This document shows positions 40,831 to 54,865 of a stretch of 64,000 nucleotides of DNA, one piece after another. The position numbers and the translations under genes were made by a program. How positions within the stretch are numbered: the first letter of the stretch is position 1; each line of letters starts with the position of its first letter. This DNA comes from Datnioides undecimradiatus (lineage: Eukaryota; Chordata; Actinopteri; Lobotiformes; Datnioididae), in NCBI GenBank assembly GCA_008933995.1, contig WARS01000043.1, forward strand, positions 2,718,001-2,782,000, read 5' to 3'. The notes beneath the pieces were generated by a model, which worked only from the letters and a program-made list of their open reading frames with translations, made no database searches and was not told where the DNA came from.

Positions 40831-41429
40831 AGAGGGCGGACGAATGCCGGTTGCAAACTGGTGGGCATTTTCTGATTGCCATTGAATAGAAGCAAGACGT
40901 CGACACACCCTGGCTGTTGCCTTTGGGTGTTACATGCAGCCAGTGGTCAATAAATACTATAGATACCCTATAGATAATAAATAATGACGCCTGTCGCCTC
41001 ATTAGGTTGGTGTTTTCTTTGAAAGTCATCTAAACCAGAGTCAAGAGGTATCAACAAACTCTAAATCTGTGTTTTTATGCAGACGATAAAGCTATTCAGT
41101 GATCCGCTGAGCATTAATCTGTGATTTTACTCCACAGGTTATGTGAAGAAAAGCCAAAAAGTGCGACAGAACGAGGAATTAAATCTGAAAATATGTATTT
41201 GCTTGTCATCAGATTTAATCTACAATGTCTTGGTGTTACATTGACATTTAAATGCGGAGTAAAACCAGAATAAAACAGCTGTGTAAACACGGTTTGTAAA
41301 AATCATAGTAAGAGATTAGCGGAGCTACTTTAATCCAGCATCAGGTCAGATGGACCATATTGTACATGCCTCTTGTCATGAATCTAGGGCCGTCAGCAGG
41401 TCCGGATTCCCCACTGTGTGACAATCGAA
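40831..41429. other. Intergenic stretch
   Basis: AT-rich sequence without recognised elements. Confidence 0.35.
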
Positions 41430-41735
41430 CACTTAAAGGGGATATTTCCACATTTCATTTAGGCACATACGCTCTTTTACTGTCCTACCTAAGAGTTAGA
41501 TGGGACGACTGACACCGTGGAACAATGTCAGCGCAAGGATGGAGCTGGAGCTCTGGGAAACAATTAGCATAGCTTAGCGTAAGGACAGGAAGCACTAAAA
41601 AAATCAGTGTAAAAACATCAATTCGTGGTTTTAAAGGGAGGTTGCATGATGAGCTACAGTGTCTGCTGGTTGCTTGGCAACCTCACTGCGATGACAAAAC
41701 TCCAGGAAGTCTCTGTGGCCGCCTGTTGCGCGTGC
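41430..41735 (+). mobile_element. Decayed teleost interspersed repeat, non-coding
   Basis: The order AAGAGTTAGATGGGA, CAATTAGCATAGCTTAGC, AGTGTAAAAACATCAA, TGGTTTTAAAGGGAGGTT, TGGTTGCTTGGCAACCTC and AACTCCAGGAAGTC reproduces the layout of a very common percomorph repeat. It has no coding capacity and is probably a SINE- or MITE-class element. Its age looks considerable from the many differences. It carries an RFX-like palindrome at 41669-41681. Confidence 0.6.
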
Positions 41736-42985
41736 TATTTTCCATTTGTGTTCATGTATACATTAACAAACGGGATACTGTGGTAATTATAGAGAATTAC
41801 AGAGCAGGTGGATTTTGAAAAGCTGGAAAGAGGCTAAGTGCTACCTGCTTTTAGCCTTCATGCTAATTGGTTTGAGCAAGTACAGACCTGGGGTATGTTT
41901 AGCTCCAACAAAACTTAACGAATTTATAAAATTGGAAACGAGGGTGTGGTTTGCCCATGCTCTACCTGGGCATATTTCAACATATTCCAAACAACACAGG
42001 TGGTTCAAACTACAGGACTACCGCAGGTAATTTGTTTAAATGAAGATTACTGTGTTATTGTAAACGCTACAGCTACATAAAGAGATTCGGTTAATGTCTG
42101 TGTCACATTCTCTTGACTCCAGGATGTTATTTATACGAAGGCCCGCCTAAATGAACACATATTGTCAATCAATTTCACATCCAACACGTGAGCGGTGGTG
42201 GTTTAGGGCTACTTTGCCTCCACTCTCAGGAAATCCAATAGAAACTTCATCATGCTGTCACCTCTGTCAGGGCCTGCAAACCTGGATTTCAAGGGGGTAT
42301 GGCTTTCATCCCACCTCTATTCAGAGAGCCATTTTCTTTGATCACATTAGCTTTATTGCTCCTCTTACGGTTCCCTCCGTCTCTTCTCACTGCTACTCTA
42401 TATCAGCCCAGGGCTATTGGTTTTCATTCTGTGGCTCCAATCTGGACCCGGACCAGGCTGAGCTAGGCCAGCTTACACTGACGTTAATTCATATAAAGGC
42501 TATATGAACAGCCAAGTTCAGCTCCCGACTTCACAAGCTCACTCCATCAATGGGACGTTACGTTTGACAGCGTGTATTTAAAGGTTAATACACAGAAGCA
42601 GTAATTTGTGGATTTGTGGACCAACAAGGACAAATCAATATTCCTCCAGATGTTGTTTTTGTAGTTGGGTTTGTTTCGGAGTCATATTCATTTTCATCAA
42701 AAAGGAAAACATCTCAATGCAAAACGTGGTTGGCTTCCCTTTGACTTCACCTCTTTGTTTAACCAGCCAACGGCCGCATTTTGGTTTTTGTTTAATCTTA
42801 ACCTTCATGTTGACCAAATGAGCTGAACATGGCTAATTTAACACAGAAGTATTTGCAGATCCCAGCCGAATTTAAGGACGAGCCATCGTCTACCATCATT
42901 GACGAGGTTTCCAGGAACCCAGGGGATCCATGAAGAAGGTTCAATTCATCCCCAGTCGGTGGAATCCCAGACCAGAGATTTGTCT
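41736..42985. other. Intergenic stretch
   Basis: No gene or clear repeat seen. Confidence 0.35.
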
Positions 42986-42989
42986 GAGA

Positions 42990-43130
42990 AGCAATTTACT
43001 GTCATTTGCCGGAGAGTGCTGGCCTGATGCATAAACATCGCCCCTAATATGCCAATTCATCATCAGGCAGCCGGGGGATTCTGGGTGTGTTCTGATCAAA
43101 TTTGCGCCCGGCGATGATGAGGGGCATGTT
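42990..43130. promoter_or_regulatory. Candidate conserved non-coding block
   Basis: Unique sequence with GCTGGCCTGATGCATAAAC, CCTAATATGCCAATTCATC and TTCTGATCAAATTTGCG. Short but distinct in texture. Untested. Confidence 0.28.
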
Positions 43131-43327
43131 GGTTTTGATGCAGAAAAGTGCAGATCCAGCTATTTGTCACGTCAAGCTTCAACAGGGGAGGCAGAGGGAG
43201 GAGAAGATGCACGGCGCAGAAACAGACCGGATAGAAGAGAAGCTCCGTCACCAGCTAGAGCACAAAATGAGACAGAGACCACAGATTTTCAGCCTTCCTT
43301 CCACTTCCAGCCTTGTGTATGGCTTAT

Positions 43328-43432
43328 TGCTAATTACCAACGTTAGCATGCTAATATGCCAAACTAATAAGGTGAACATGGTAAATACTGTTACCATGTA
43401 TTAGCATTTTCATTGCGAGCAGGTCTGCATGC
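43328..43432 (+). mobile_element. Fragment of a decayed teleost TTAGCATGCTAA repeat
   Basis: Contains GTTAGCATGCTAATATGCC, AAGGTGAACATGGTAAATAC and TTAGCATTTTCATTGCGAGC in the order of a common percomorph interspersed repeat. Only about 100 bases are left. Class not certain, non-coding. Confidence 0.55.
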
Positions 43433-43899
43433 CTGTATTTGCATCCGGCTGCTTGTCAGACGGCTAAAGAGCCTCAAAACCTCACAGCTTTGCCATGTCG
43501 GACTTCAGAGTCTTCTAAAAACAACAATCAGACGTTCACAATCAAGCCAAGCTGCAATTGGACAAGTGTGCAGAGAATGTCAGCAAACCCCTGAAAGGAC
43601 TGAAACCACACTTAGAGTCACAGGATTTCACATATTTCTTCCTTTAACAATGCTCCCATTGCCTCATGAGCCAGATTATTCTAGAAACTGCACTACTGCT
43701 GCTGCAAAACACCATATCGCTTTTCTACTGTGAGCAATGTAGCAGCTAACAGATATAATGTGAAATATCTATAAAGCATGTAAGGGCCCCTTTTACTGAA
43801 CCGGCCAGTTCACCATCCGCATATACTTATTTCAGGCAGAATACCGTATCTATCTCGTCCAGCTCTGTGTTGCAGCATCATCCTTCAGAGATCAGAGAG

Positions 43900-44090
43900 C
43901 TGCCTTCTGGGAACAGGAAGTGAATCAGAGCCTGCAGTGGACAGACCGACTCTGATGGCTCCCATCTGGCTGTTCTTTAAGGATTCCATCCAATCAAATT
44001 AGGTTTGATTGATCAACAGGCGCTGCCATTGGACGGTGGTCATGGCAGTATAAATCACGCTCTGACATCAATATGGATGGCTTTCCTGTG
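43900..44090. promoter_or_regulatory. Candidate enhancer with palindromic CAATCAAA and PBX/HOX motif
   Basis: CAATCAAA (43991-43998) and TTTGATTG (44004-44011) form a perfect 8-bp inverted repeat around TTAGG. TGATTGAT at 44006-44013 fits the PBX-HOX form TGATTNAT. Surrounding sequence is unique, e.g. GGCAGTATAAATCACGC. Regulatory role is inferred. Confidence 0.35.
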
Positions 44091-45695
44091 GAAGAGCAAA
44101 AGTGACAAAGTGTACATGAAATTCAGGGAAGTTGACCTCCTCACAGCTGACATACAGTTTACTAATCTGAGGTTTCTGTTGCTGAGGAGAGAGATGATGA
44201 TGTTAGGATCCCAGCGCTCAAAGATGGATGCGGTTCAGCACCAAAACCCAGATGGACAAACGGGAAATCAAGACCTTTGTGGTATCAAGATAAACACATC
44301 AATAACAAGATAAACACTTTAATAAAATACTTTTTTTTACATTTTTTACATGCTGTTTTGTAAACAAAGCTCACATATTCACTGTTTAAGTGATTTAACA
44401 TTCACAACTTATCCGTTTCTTCAACTCATCTTAACAAAGGACTAGAATTAGAGTGATAAGCAAAAAATGTGTGCGATGTATAATTTGTGCAAATACTATA
44501 AGAAATAACTCAATATCTAATTGTGGAAATGAATACGAACTTAAAAGTGACACAGTGATGTGAAGCACATAGATCTGCCAGTCACACTAGCAAACTAAGC
44601 AGGAATAAGCAATCATTTTCATACTCTGAAACTTATTAATGAGCAAAGTTCCTTTATGAATATCAACAGAAATAACAGTCCATACATATGAGAGTACTTC
44701 TACACGGCCTGCATTTGCTATGTGATAATGCCACAATGCAAACTGTGCAATAAGAGTGGTTTGGATCCAAAACTGAACCGCGGAGCACCTGCATCAGAAA
44801 AGCATTTTATTATTTCTGCATTGAATCACTCGAGTGTTCATGGGCTGAGTGAGGAACGAGCAGGCCCAGTTGGTGTTCGGCCGTTTGAACAAATGCATGC
44901 TCTCCTCTCTGCGTTTTGTCTGCAATAAAGGGTCCTGTCACCCAAACCTGCAAAATAAAAGGACTGATTGGTGAGACGCTGGTGCGCAGAGTACAGACCC
45001 CTGCTCAGATTAAGGTCGGATGGAGCCAGTTTGGGACAGGAAGTGAGGGTGTCGCACTCTGAGCAGGTGCACAGGCTGTGCATTGCAGGGATTTGGGGGA
45101 TATTTAAGGTCCTCGCTGCTGCTTTTGTACGTCCTGATACATATTCTGTCATTTTATCAAATATCCATGCAAACACAACACCAGAGTCTCTTAATTAAAG
45201 ATACGTTCGCGAATTGATTTATTGCGTTTGACTCGCGGGGTCTATCTGAAACAATGCTGCGCAAAAGGATCCCGTCGCGCGCGCGTTATGAGTATCGGAG
45301 GCCCTTGTGGAGAGACTCTTTTGACTATATGGAAATAATAATTCATATGAAGCTGCCTGATGGTTTATGCAGATGGCGGCTGGGGGGCAAAAAAAAGGCA
45401 AGAGTTTCGCGCACAACTGAGGAACTGAGGCCACGTGTTTAGTCGCAACACATCAAAAGAATATGAGATGAGGAAAGGCGGGGTTGGCGCACGAGGAGAG
45501 ACAAATTAGCAGCTTTAGAAATTGATAGCAGGTGTTTACATGTGGTATCTTTTGCATATTATAATGTCGAAGCAGGGGGGTGTAATAAACATTACAATGC
45601 GGTGTATAATAATTAATATAATTCACAATGACCTTGACGTTTTATGATGGATTGGGAGACACGGCCTACTGTAATTGCTGCCCACTGCTCCCTCC
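44091..45695. other. Intergenic stretch
   Basis: AT-rich with no gene recognised. Confidence 0.4.
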
Positions 45696-45699
45696 CTCG

Positions 45700-46160
45700 T
45701 TTCCTTCCTTCCTTTCACCCTGACGCCTCCGCTCTCGCTGGCCAATCCCTCCCTCCCTCTCCTTTTCTTTTTTTTTGACATTAAAAACCGCTCCATCATT
45801 CTCGATGCGCCGCCTTGTCGCCTGCCGCTCAGATGACCATTAATCGCTTAATTCCAGTAAACCTACGTGCGCACAAAGGGCCGCTGTCTGCCGCTTAATG
45901 CATGTGTGATTAAGCTTTTAGGGCCGACCACACGGCATTATTAGCCAGCAGGTCCTTGTATAGAGGGCCAAATGCCTTCAGGGGGCCCGAGGGTGGTGTG
46001 GGGTAAGAGGGGAGTGGGTGTGGAGAGGGAGGAGGAGGGGGGCAAGTTAATGACACTGACCCTCACTTCCCCAACAGCTATTCAATTCAACAATAATAAC
46101 GGGTCACGCAGCTGATTTATGAGGCTGGGGCTAATAATTGTCAATTGCTAATGCGGGGGG
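45700..46160. promoter_or_regulatory. Candidate conserved non-coding block
   Basis: Unique sequence with GATGACCATTAATCGC, TTAATTCCAGTAAACC, GCCGCTTAATGCATG, TGTGATTAAGC, CGGCATTATTAGCC and, further on, GGCTAATAATTGTCAATTGC. The run of TAAT cores in GC-balanced sequence is one of the most enhancer-like in the desert. Confidence 0.38.
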
Positions 46161-46385
46161 TGGGTATGGTGGGGGCAATGCCAGTAGACTATGCTAAATA
46201 AAATATGCCTTGACCCCACGGGGAGTGAAATGCAGGAGGGCAAAAAAGAAAAAAAATTGACAGATGATGTTTCAGATAGACAGACCCCCCCCCTCCCACG
46301 CTAAACACCAGAGCGTGTTGCAGCTTAACTGCGCCTAAAAACACAGCGTTGGTGTCTGTGGATTTAAACGTGCAGCGGTGAACAT

Positions 46386-46418
46386 GCAGCAGCAGCAGCA
46401 GCAGCGGCGGCGGCAGCA
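46386..46418. repeat. (CAG/CGG)n trinucleotide repeat
   Basis: About six CAG units, then CGG units, then CAG. Confidence 0.85.
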
Positions 46419-46499
46419 TCACGCAGGCCAGGCTCCGGCCCGCGCGCTCCATCCGTCCCGCCCGCCCGCCCCGGCTGCAATAAATTAATAACAACCAAA

Positions 46500-46880
46500 C
46501 AATGTGTCGCGGAGAGGCGGATTCAATTACTAAGTTTATTTACAGGGAAAATCTCATGAAGGCCATTGACCAACGTTAAACAGCGCGGGATGAAACGATG
46601 ACAAGAGCTCCGATAAGAATTTAATTCCATCTCATTTCAGACGATTTTATGAATCAAATTCTTGAACACTGGCAAGAGATTTAATGATCACATCTTTGCG
46701 AAATCTTATTTCAGAACCGGTCGATGGCATTTCTCTGCGTTAATGTCGACTTAGAGGTTGGAGTAATTTAGTAATTGATTCCTTGCCTGGCTCTCGCCCG
46801 TGCCAAGGCCGCGTTTGAGGGTAATATGTTTCCTAATCTTATCCCCCGGAATAAGATTTTTATGTTAATCCACTGGCTGG
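46500..46880. promoter_or_regulatory. Candidate conserved non-coding block
   Basis: Unique sequence with GGCCATTGACCAACG, GATAAGAATTTAATTCC, AGAGATTTAATGATCAC, GGAGTAATTTAGTAATTG and TTTATGTTAATCCACTGG. It lies within 5 kb of phox2b. Enhancer role is inferred. Confidence 0.38.
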
Positions 46881-48488
46881 TCTCTTGGTCACTTGGGAAG
46901 CGCAGATAAAGGCTCAGAGGGGCCGCAGAGGCCAGGAGAGACGAGCCGTGCTCTGCAGGAGCTGGCTGCAGCATCTGGGAAACAAAGAAGACGAGTTAAT
47001 GGGAGATAAGAGGAAAACGCCACACACAGAAGAGGCTGAAGTGCACTGGGATAAAATACTGCCTTTATTCACGCGCAGCTACTGTAAAACAATCAATGTT
47101 TCCATGTATGTTTAATAAAAGTCAACTAAGGATTATACATCAGCTTCCCATCCACTTTATTTTCAGATCAGGGATGTTTGACCCTAGACATTGTTATTTC
47201 AGAGTGGACAGTAAACTGCAGGCGTCTTGCGCATTAAAGTCTGGATTGCACGGAGTCAGGTGGGGTTATCCTCCTCTCCGCGCCTGCCTATCACCACACC
47301 CGAGGCGCATAACGTCCCCCAGCTTTACATAAAGACGCATCAGGTGAGAACACGTCAAATAAAAACAACAACAACAACAACACGAGCCTGCCCGCAGCAG
47401 ACCGAGACACCCAAGTCTTTTGTGCTGCACCTTTTTTTTCCTCCCTCTCCTGCAGACACCGAGAGAAGACACCAGCTTCTAATTGAATTTCGCCTCTTCT
47501 CCAGATGTCACTTTCCATCTGTGCGCTTGGAAACGCGATGCGCTTTTTACGCAGCGCTCCGGAGCACCTTTAACTCAGACGTTTGACTTTTCTGCTCTCC
47601 CTGTTGTGTGCAGGGTTTTGATCTTAAAATCAAGATATCTCATTAAAAAAAATATAGAAATGTATCATTATTTATTGCAGAATATTATTATAATTTTGGA
47701 TAATAATTGGTTATTATTATTATTATAGCGGAGGCGGAAGAGCAAAGCCTCTTTAACCCATTCGACAGTTTCATCTCAGATGTTTTCACAGCATTTCGCA
47801 GGTGAAAGCGCGACCCTCCGCCTTTTTTTTCCACCCTGTCAAATTGAGACATCAGACTAAATTGCCACGAGAGCATCCCCAAAATGATTTTTTTTTTTTT
47901 TTTTTTTTTAATCTGCTCTCGCGCCCCTCCCCTGCAACACGCGGCCTTATTAATAACCGTTTTGATAAGCGTAGGATTTCCTCGGGCGGAGGAGTGAGAC
48001 ATTGTAGGTGAAATGTGACAGCGGGACCCTCCCATCGCCGCTCTCTCTCTTTATCCTCCTCTGTGTCTTTGCCTTTTCGGGGGAGTGGATCCATCCAATC
48101 CATCCGGAGACAATGGCATTTTGTTCCTCTTTTTGTCCCTCCTGTCGACCCGCATTCCTATATCGCTGAGCAACGACAGTGCGCACTAAATGGAGAGGAG
48201 TTCCTCCCATATCGCGGCCATTGTCCGGCACTTGCCAGGGGAATTTAGGGTCTCGCACACATCGCATTTCCCTGATTTATTTAAGTGAAGGCGTATGGTT
48301 GAAGCCCTTTATTCGCCACATGATTACGAATTAATTACCGATTCACTTGCATTAAAGGATCATTATGTTACTGTAAATCACGGGTTGCGCGCGCTGCCGC
48401 CGTTTGCTGAATGCAAAGAGCAACCTGCGGCCGCCGGGACCCCCCCAACGCCCCCGTGCACGAAAATCGTTTGCACGTTTTGCATCCT

Positions 48489-48519
<31 letters not shown>

Positions 48520-49500
48520 GCAAAAACCATGAAATGTTTTGAGTTCCGCATTTCGGATTTTAATATCCTCGCATCAAAATATCAAACCGTGGCTCCGCAC
48601 GCCACCCGAACCAGCTGAAAGAATTAAAAGATGTTGAAACTATAAAAGAGGAGGCGTTTCAATAGCTGGTGGACTATGGTGGAGGGACTATAGACCGCAG
48701 GAATAAAGAGCCGCTTCAGTGAAAGAAACCGGTGGCTAAAAGCTATAATTGTGTTTGCCTCGGCGAAATATCAGAAAAGACTTCTCGTTTCTTTGAGCGT
48801 TATTAGATTAATTCCCAGAGATGGCTTCTTTTCTCGCTGCCAGACGCGTGGAGGGAGGACGGTGAACCATTTGGCTCTTTGGTTTCAATAATCAAATTAA
48901 CCATTTGGTACAACTTTTTGGGTCCCAGCTCGTGTGTAGAAAAGGGTGAAATAAAAAAAAAAACCAAAACATTTACATAATAGGGAGCGGGGTTGTGTCA
49001 AGAAAGAATTAACTTTTCTTTTTTGGCTTTAGCTGATCTCTGAAAAGACAATGTACACACGGGAGAAAAGGCAGAGACAAACCGCAGCGCGTCAGCGATT
49101 GTGCAGAAAAATAATTGATGGCGAATGCGAGCGGGTCTATTCTGACTGCGACCTGAAAAAACAAACAAAAACATCTGTTTATTAAAAAAAAAAACAAAAA
49201 AAAAAAACAAAACTGTTGGTGCCATTTTATTAAAATCTGTTTTTTTTTTATTTTTATCCTGCTACTTCATCAAAGAGCTGCTTTTAATCTAAACCCGGCG
49301 GTCCTCGCAGTTTTAATGACATTTAACATTTCAGATCTTTATGTTCCAACACATACATCTTTACCTTACAGCTCTCCGGCCTTCCTGAATTATGATGAAA
49401 AATAATCGATATTGCGGAGCTAAAATCCAGTCAAAAGAAAGAAAAAGAAGTCAAAGGCGCGATCTATAATAATCCTATAATACAGTTTAATATGCTGTGA
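46881..49500. other. Intergenic stretch with homopolymer runs
   Basis: Includes a T22 run at 47888-47909, an A29 run at 48491-48519 and A-rich runs near 49180-49207. Motif CCATTTGG occurs twice near 48867 and 48900. No gene recognised. Confidence 0.45.
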
Positions 49501-49514
49501 GACAAAACTTCATA

Positions 49515-49557
49515 ATATCAGTGTTTAAAGTGACGCCACGGCGGTAAACACTGATAT
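49515..49557. repeat. Perfect 13-bp inverted repeat, 17-base loop
   Basis: ATATCAGTGTTTA (49515-49527) and TAAACACTGATAT (49545-49557) are exact reverse complements around a GC-rich loop that itself contains CGCCACGGCG. It lies about 1.9 kb upstream of the phox2b start. No repeat family is recognised. Confidence 0.75.
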
Positions 49558-49779
49558 AAAGTCACAGGTGAGCGCCAGAGCCATGCTGCACCCTGCGGGA
49601 GTATTACAGGAATATTACAGTGACTTTTCACAGATCGATCACTGAAGCACGTCCACTGGTGAACGGATTCACAATAATCATCGGGTAAATTTCACTGGCG
49701 CGGCGCCTTTTTATGTTTCGATCATTTGGAGAAAAGAAAAACACGCAGCTTCAAACGAGAGACTTGAACTCTGTCCAGT

Positions 49780-49795
49780 GGGGGGGGGGGGGGGG
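49780..49795. repeat. Poly-G run
   Basis: Sixteen consecutive G bases. Confidence 0.9.
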
Positions 49796-49799
49796 ACAC

Positions 49800-49990
49800 A
49801 CACCGAGTGTGTAAGCGCCATACAAATCGGTTCACCTTATTACACAAACCGAATTAACCACTCAGCCAATATTGTGAGCCTAAGAGGTCCGATGACTGCC
49901 TCGCCAGTTCGTTACTTTCATTAGAAAGATGTTATTTGCCAAATAAACGGAATAATGAAAGTAATAAAGACAATTACAAACTCATTTGAA
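49800..49990. promoter_or_regulatory. Candidate conserved non-coding block
   Basis: Unique, TAAT-rich sequence with AAACCGAATTAACCACTC, CAGCCAATATTGTGAGCC, CTTTCATTAGAAAG and AGACAATTACAAACTC, 1.4-1.6 kb upstream of phox2b. Untested. Confidence 0.33.
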
Positions 49991-50784
49991 TCATAAAAAC
50001 ACACCCGGAAGTTTAGCAGAGACGGTGCTGCAGCAGCGCAGGGGAAGGAACTGGGGGAAAACTCGTTTATTTGGCAAAAACGGCGTTATTAAATCGAAGC
50101 TGGTGAATTAGTTTATTACTGTGCGTAAAATGCCATGTGTTGGGGTTTTAAACCAGCAGAGACACGCTCTAACTTTCATTTATTAACTTGGGTTTTAGCT
50201 GCTGAGCGGTCATGAATCAGAAATATCCAGGTCTGAGACGATGTGCGGCGCGATGTGAAATAAGAATCTACAACAGGGCTTGTTTTGGATCCGACTGGGG
50301 TCCCGGCGCGCTTTTTGCAGTCAGTGGCGCCATATTCGGTGTAAAAATCGCCTTTTTGTCTAATAATAACGGAGGTTGTGAGTCATCGGGGGGAGATTGT
50401 TGGCTTGTTTCAGGAGTTTCTTGCAGGCAGAACAACGCAGGGCACAGTCTGCGCATAAAACATCATTAAAATGTCTCCAAACAGGTGACTTCACCTTTTT
50501 ATTCATGCAAAAAAAGGGAGATTTTAAATAAAAGGTCGCCACATCTAAACCGCAAAACTGACCGCTGAACGTTTTTTTTTTTTTTTGCGGCTCTGGTGCA
50601 GAGGACCGGAGGAGAAGAGCGTGAGGCGGGGGAAAACAGTCTGAGCAGACGGGCAGAAAGAAGAGGCAGAGGGGGAATACTATGTGAAATCCTGCCCAAG
50701 GTATACGGCCGCTTAAAAGGCTTAAAAGCTTGGAGAAAATTGGATCAGGGAGAATCGTCACCCAACTTTCATTATTTCCAAGTG
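49991..50784. other. phox2b upstream sequence
   Basis: Mixed sequence with a T run at about 50573-50586. No gene or clear element. Confidence 0.35.
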
Positions 50785-50847
50785 GTGTGATTGAATTAAA
50801 GGGCAAGATGGTGGTTGGAGAGGAGTGGGGTGGATGGGTAGGGGGGG

Positions 50848-50886
50848 GCGGCAGCGGCGGCGGCGGTGGTGGTGGTGGTGGAGGGG
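50848..50886. repeat. (GGC/GGT)n repeat
   Basis: GGC units followed by GGT units in the distal phox2b promoter. Confidence 0.8.
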
Positions 50887-51141
50887 TGCGTAATGGCGTG
50901 GTATTAAATTCTAATTAGAGATGCAGGGGATCAATGATAGGGAGGTTGGACAGCCCGGGCCCCCAGTGCCAGCCCAATAGACTGATGAGTTATTGTCATG
51001 TAAAAAAGCGCTAGCAATAAGACCAAACGCTTTGCTATTGTCCAAGCGGAAAGAGCCAAGTTTATTATGAGGACTATATGCTCTAGAGACCTCGGGCTAG
51101 GCGGCTCTTAGGGGGCTTTTCATAAAACAGGGCTAGGTTCC

Positions 51142-51147
51142 TATAAA
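51142..51147 (+). promoter_or_regulatory. TATA box of phox2b
   Basis: TATAAA within TTCCTATAAAGGAGGCC, about 258 bases before the start codon. A start of transcription 25-30 bases downstream would give a 5' UTR of about 230 bases. Confidence 0.6.
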
Positions 51148-51327
51148 GGAGGCCAGTTTTGGAGCAGGCGCTGAGCAGTGAACATCTACCCACCGTCCAG
51201 CCTCCTTCCACCCAGTTCAAACCAAACAAGTCATCTTTCCCCCCCCAACTCAGACCGCGCGTCCTCCTCGTTTTTATTTTTTATTATTTTTTTTTTACTT
51301 TCTAACCCAATTTTTTTTTTTTTTTAG

Positions 51328-53324
<1,997 letters not shown>

Positions 53325-54865
53325 TGAAGCGTCACGGCGGAGGGGAAGAAACGCAGAGCAGGGGGGGAAGAGACGAGTTTCCTCAGCCTCCGGAGACTGA
53401 AAAGCAATTGCCCGAGACAGACTGAAGGACAATAAAAGCAGTGAAGAAGAAGATGACAACTCTCTTATTTTTATGCCTTGCGCCGTTTCTTGTGGTCAGT
53501 GGACACCCTCTGCTGTAAAATATCCATCTTGACAAGTCACATAGTGTCAATACTTTTTTTTTTTTTTTTCTTAAAACAAGTGCAATGTTGGGTGATGTTC
53601 CCACTTGTCTCCAGTCTCCATCTCAAATGACCGAAACCGATTTTAAGCATATTCCTGTACAATGACGCTCCCGGTGAGATCCGTGACGCACCGGCTCATC
53701 CCAAAGCAAAGCGCTTCTCTTGTTTTAAGAAAAAAACCTGACATTTACGGCCGAGCGCTGGATGGAGGGGGACTTGTTAAGATGAACATTTTTATTTTAT
53801 TTTTTTTTTGGCCAAAGCGTGTATACGAGCGACCACGGACGTCTGCGCGCGCGCGCGCTGGTAAAACGCGTCGTGCGGAGGAGCCTCGTTATGTCACATC
53901 ACATGTCAGAGTTCAACAGCTGCTTTGTTTGAGGGGAGGGGAGGGGAGGGGGGGCGCAGAGAGACGGACTGAGGATGCTCTCTCTCTCTCTCTCTCTCTC
54001 ACAAACCCCCGCCGGCCTGACACCGCAACAAACACCCAACGGGACGCTGACGCATTTCGCTTTTCCGTTCTCCAGAGACTCGACCCGCCGTTCGGCAGCA
54101 GCCTCTTACAGCTGTTATCGGTTTTATTCGTTTCCAGGGGGCTGCTGAGAGTTTAGTTTCTTTAAATTATCGATATACAACACAATTATTTCCTCGAGAA
54201 GAAGAAGAAGAAGAAGAAAAAAAAGGCACAAACTACTGCAATGTTCACCTCTGACAGGAAATCTGTATGTTTTGTGTGTCTTTCTACGGCAGTGTTTTTG
54301 TGGCTCAAATTGTATAGTGTTAATACGTATTACTGTCTCCTATAGTTGAACCATAGGCCATACTCCCCCCCTCGTAGATCGATCATACAAGTCTTTTTGA
54401 TGTTTCACAAAGATTCCCTCGGAAGAATTTATTTTGGGTATATAAAAAAAGGAGGGAATGGATGCAAACATTGTATTTATTTCTATATAATTTGCATGTC
54501 GTCCCTTTGTCTGATTTTCCTTCCATTTTGTGAGCATTATGTAACGCGTTTTGTCCGGGATCTGAAAGTTATTTATATGTAGGTAATGAATGCTTATATT
54601 TAAGAAGGAAATATTTCTACATGTGCACATAGTTTTCCAGGTGTACCATTGAAATGGTTGTTGATGATAAAAAAAAAAAAAAAATAGTCCGTTTTGCTTT
54701 GTCATGTTTTCTTTGGGGAGTTCAGAAGCGATTTGTTCGGTTTTTAAGAGAAGTTTCTCGGTCGCGGTGGGATTTTAAGAGATTTCAGCACCGCGGACAG
54801 CGCAGGGTGCACATTCACGGCTCCCCGAGCCCCCAGGATTCAATATACTTATAAAAACAAATAAA
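53325..54865 (+). other. Probable phox2b 3' UTR
   Basis: Non-coding sequence after the stop with AATAAA at 53432-53437 and 54860-54865. It includes a CT run (53979-54001), a CG run (about 53848-53861) and a GAA run (about 54198-54218). Open frames here are chance. The far signal is the likelier main end because the UTR-like AT-rich sequence continues to it. Confidence 0.45.
53979..54001. repeat. (CT)n microsatellite
   Basis: About eleven CT units inside the phox2b 3' UTR region. Confidence 0.85.

Noticed and set aside
53662-54156. 164-codon open frame after phox2b
   Set aside because: It lies in the 3' UTR through CG and CT runs; residues are low-complexity.
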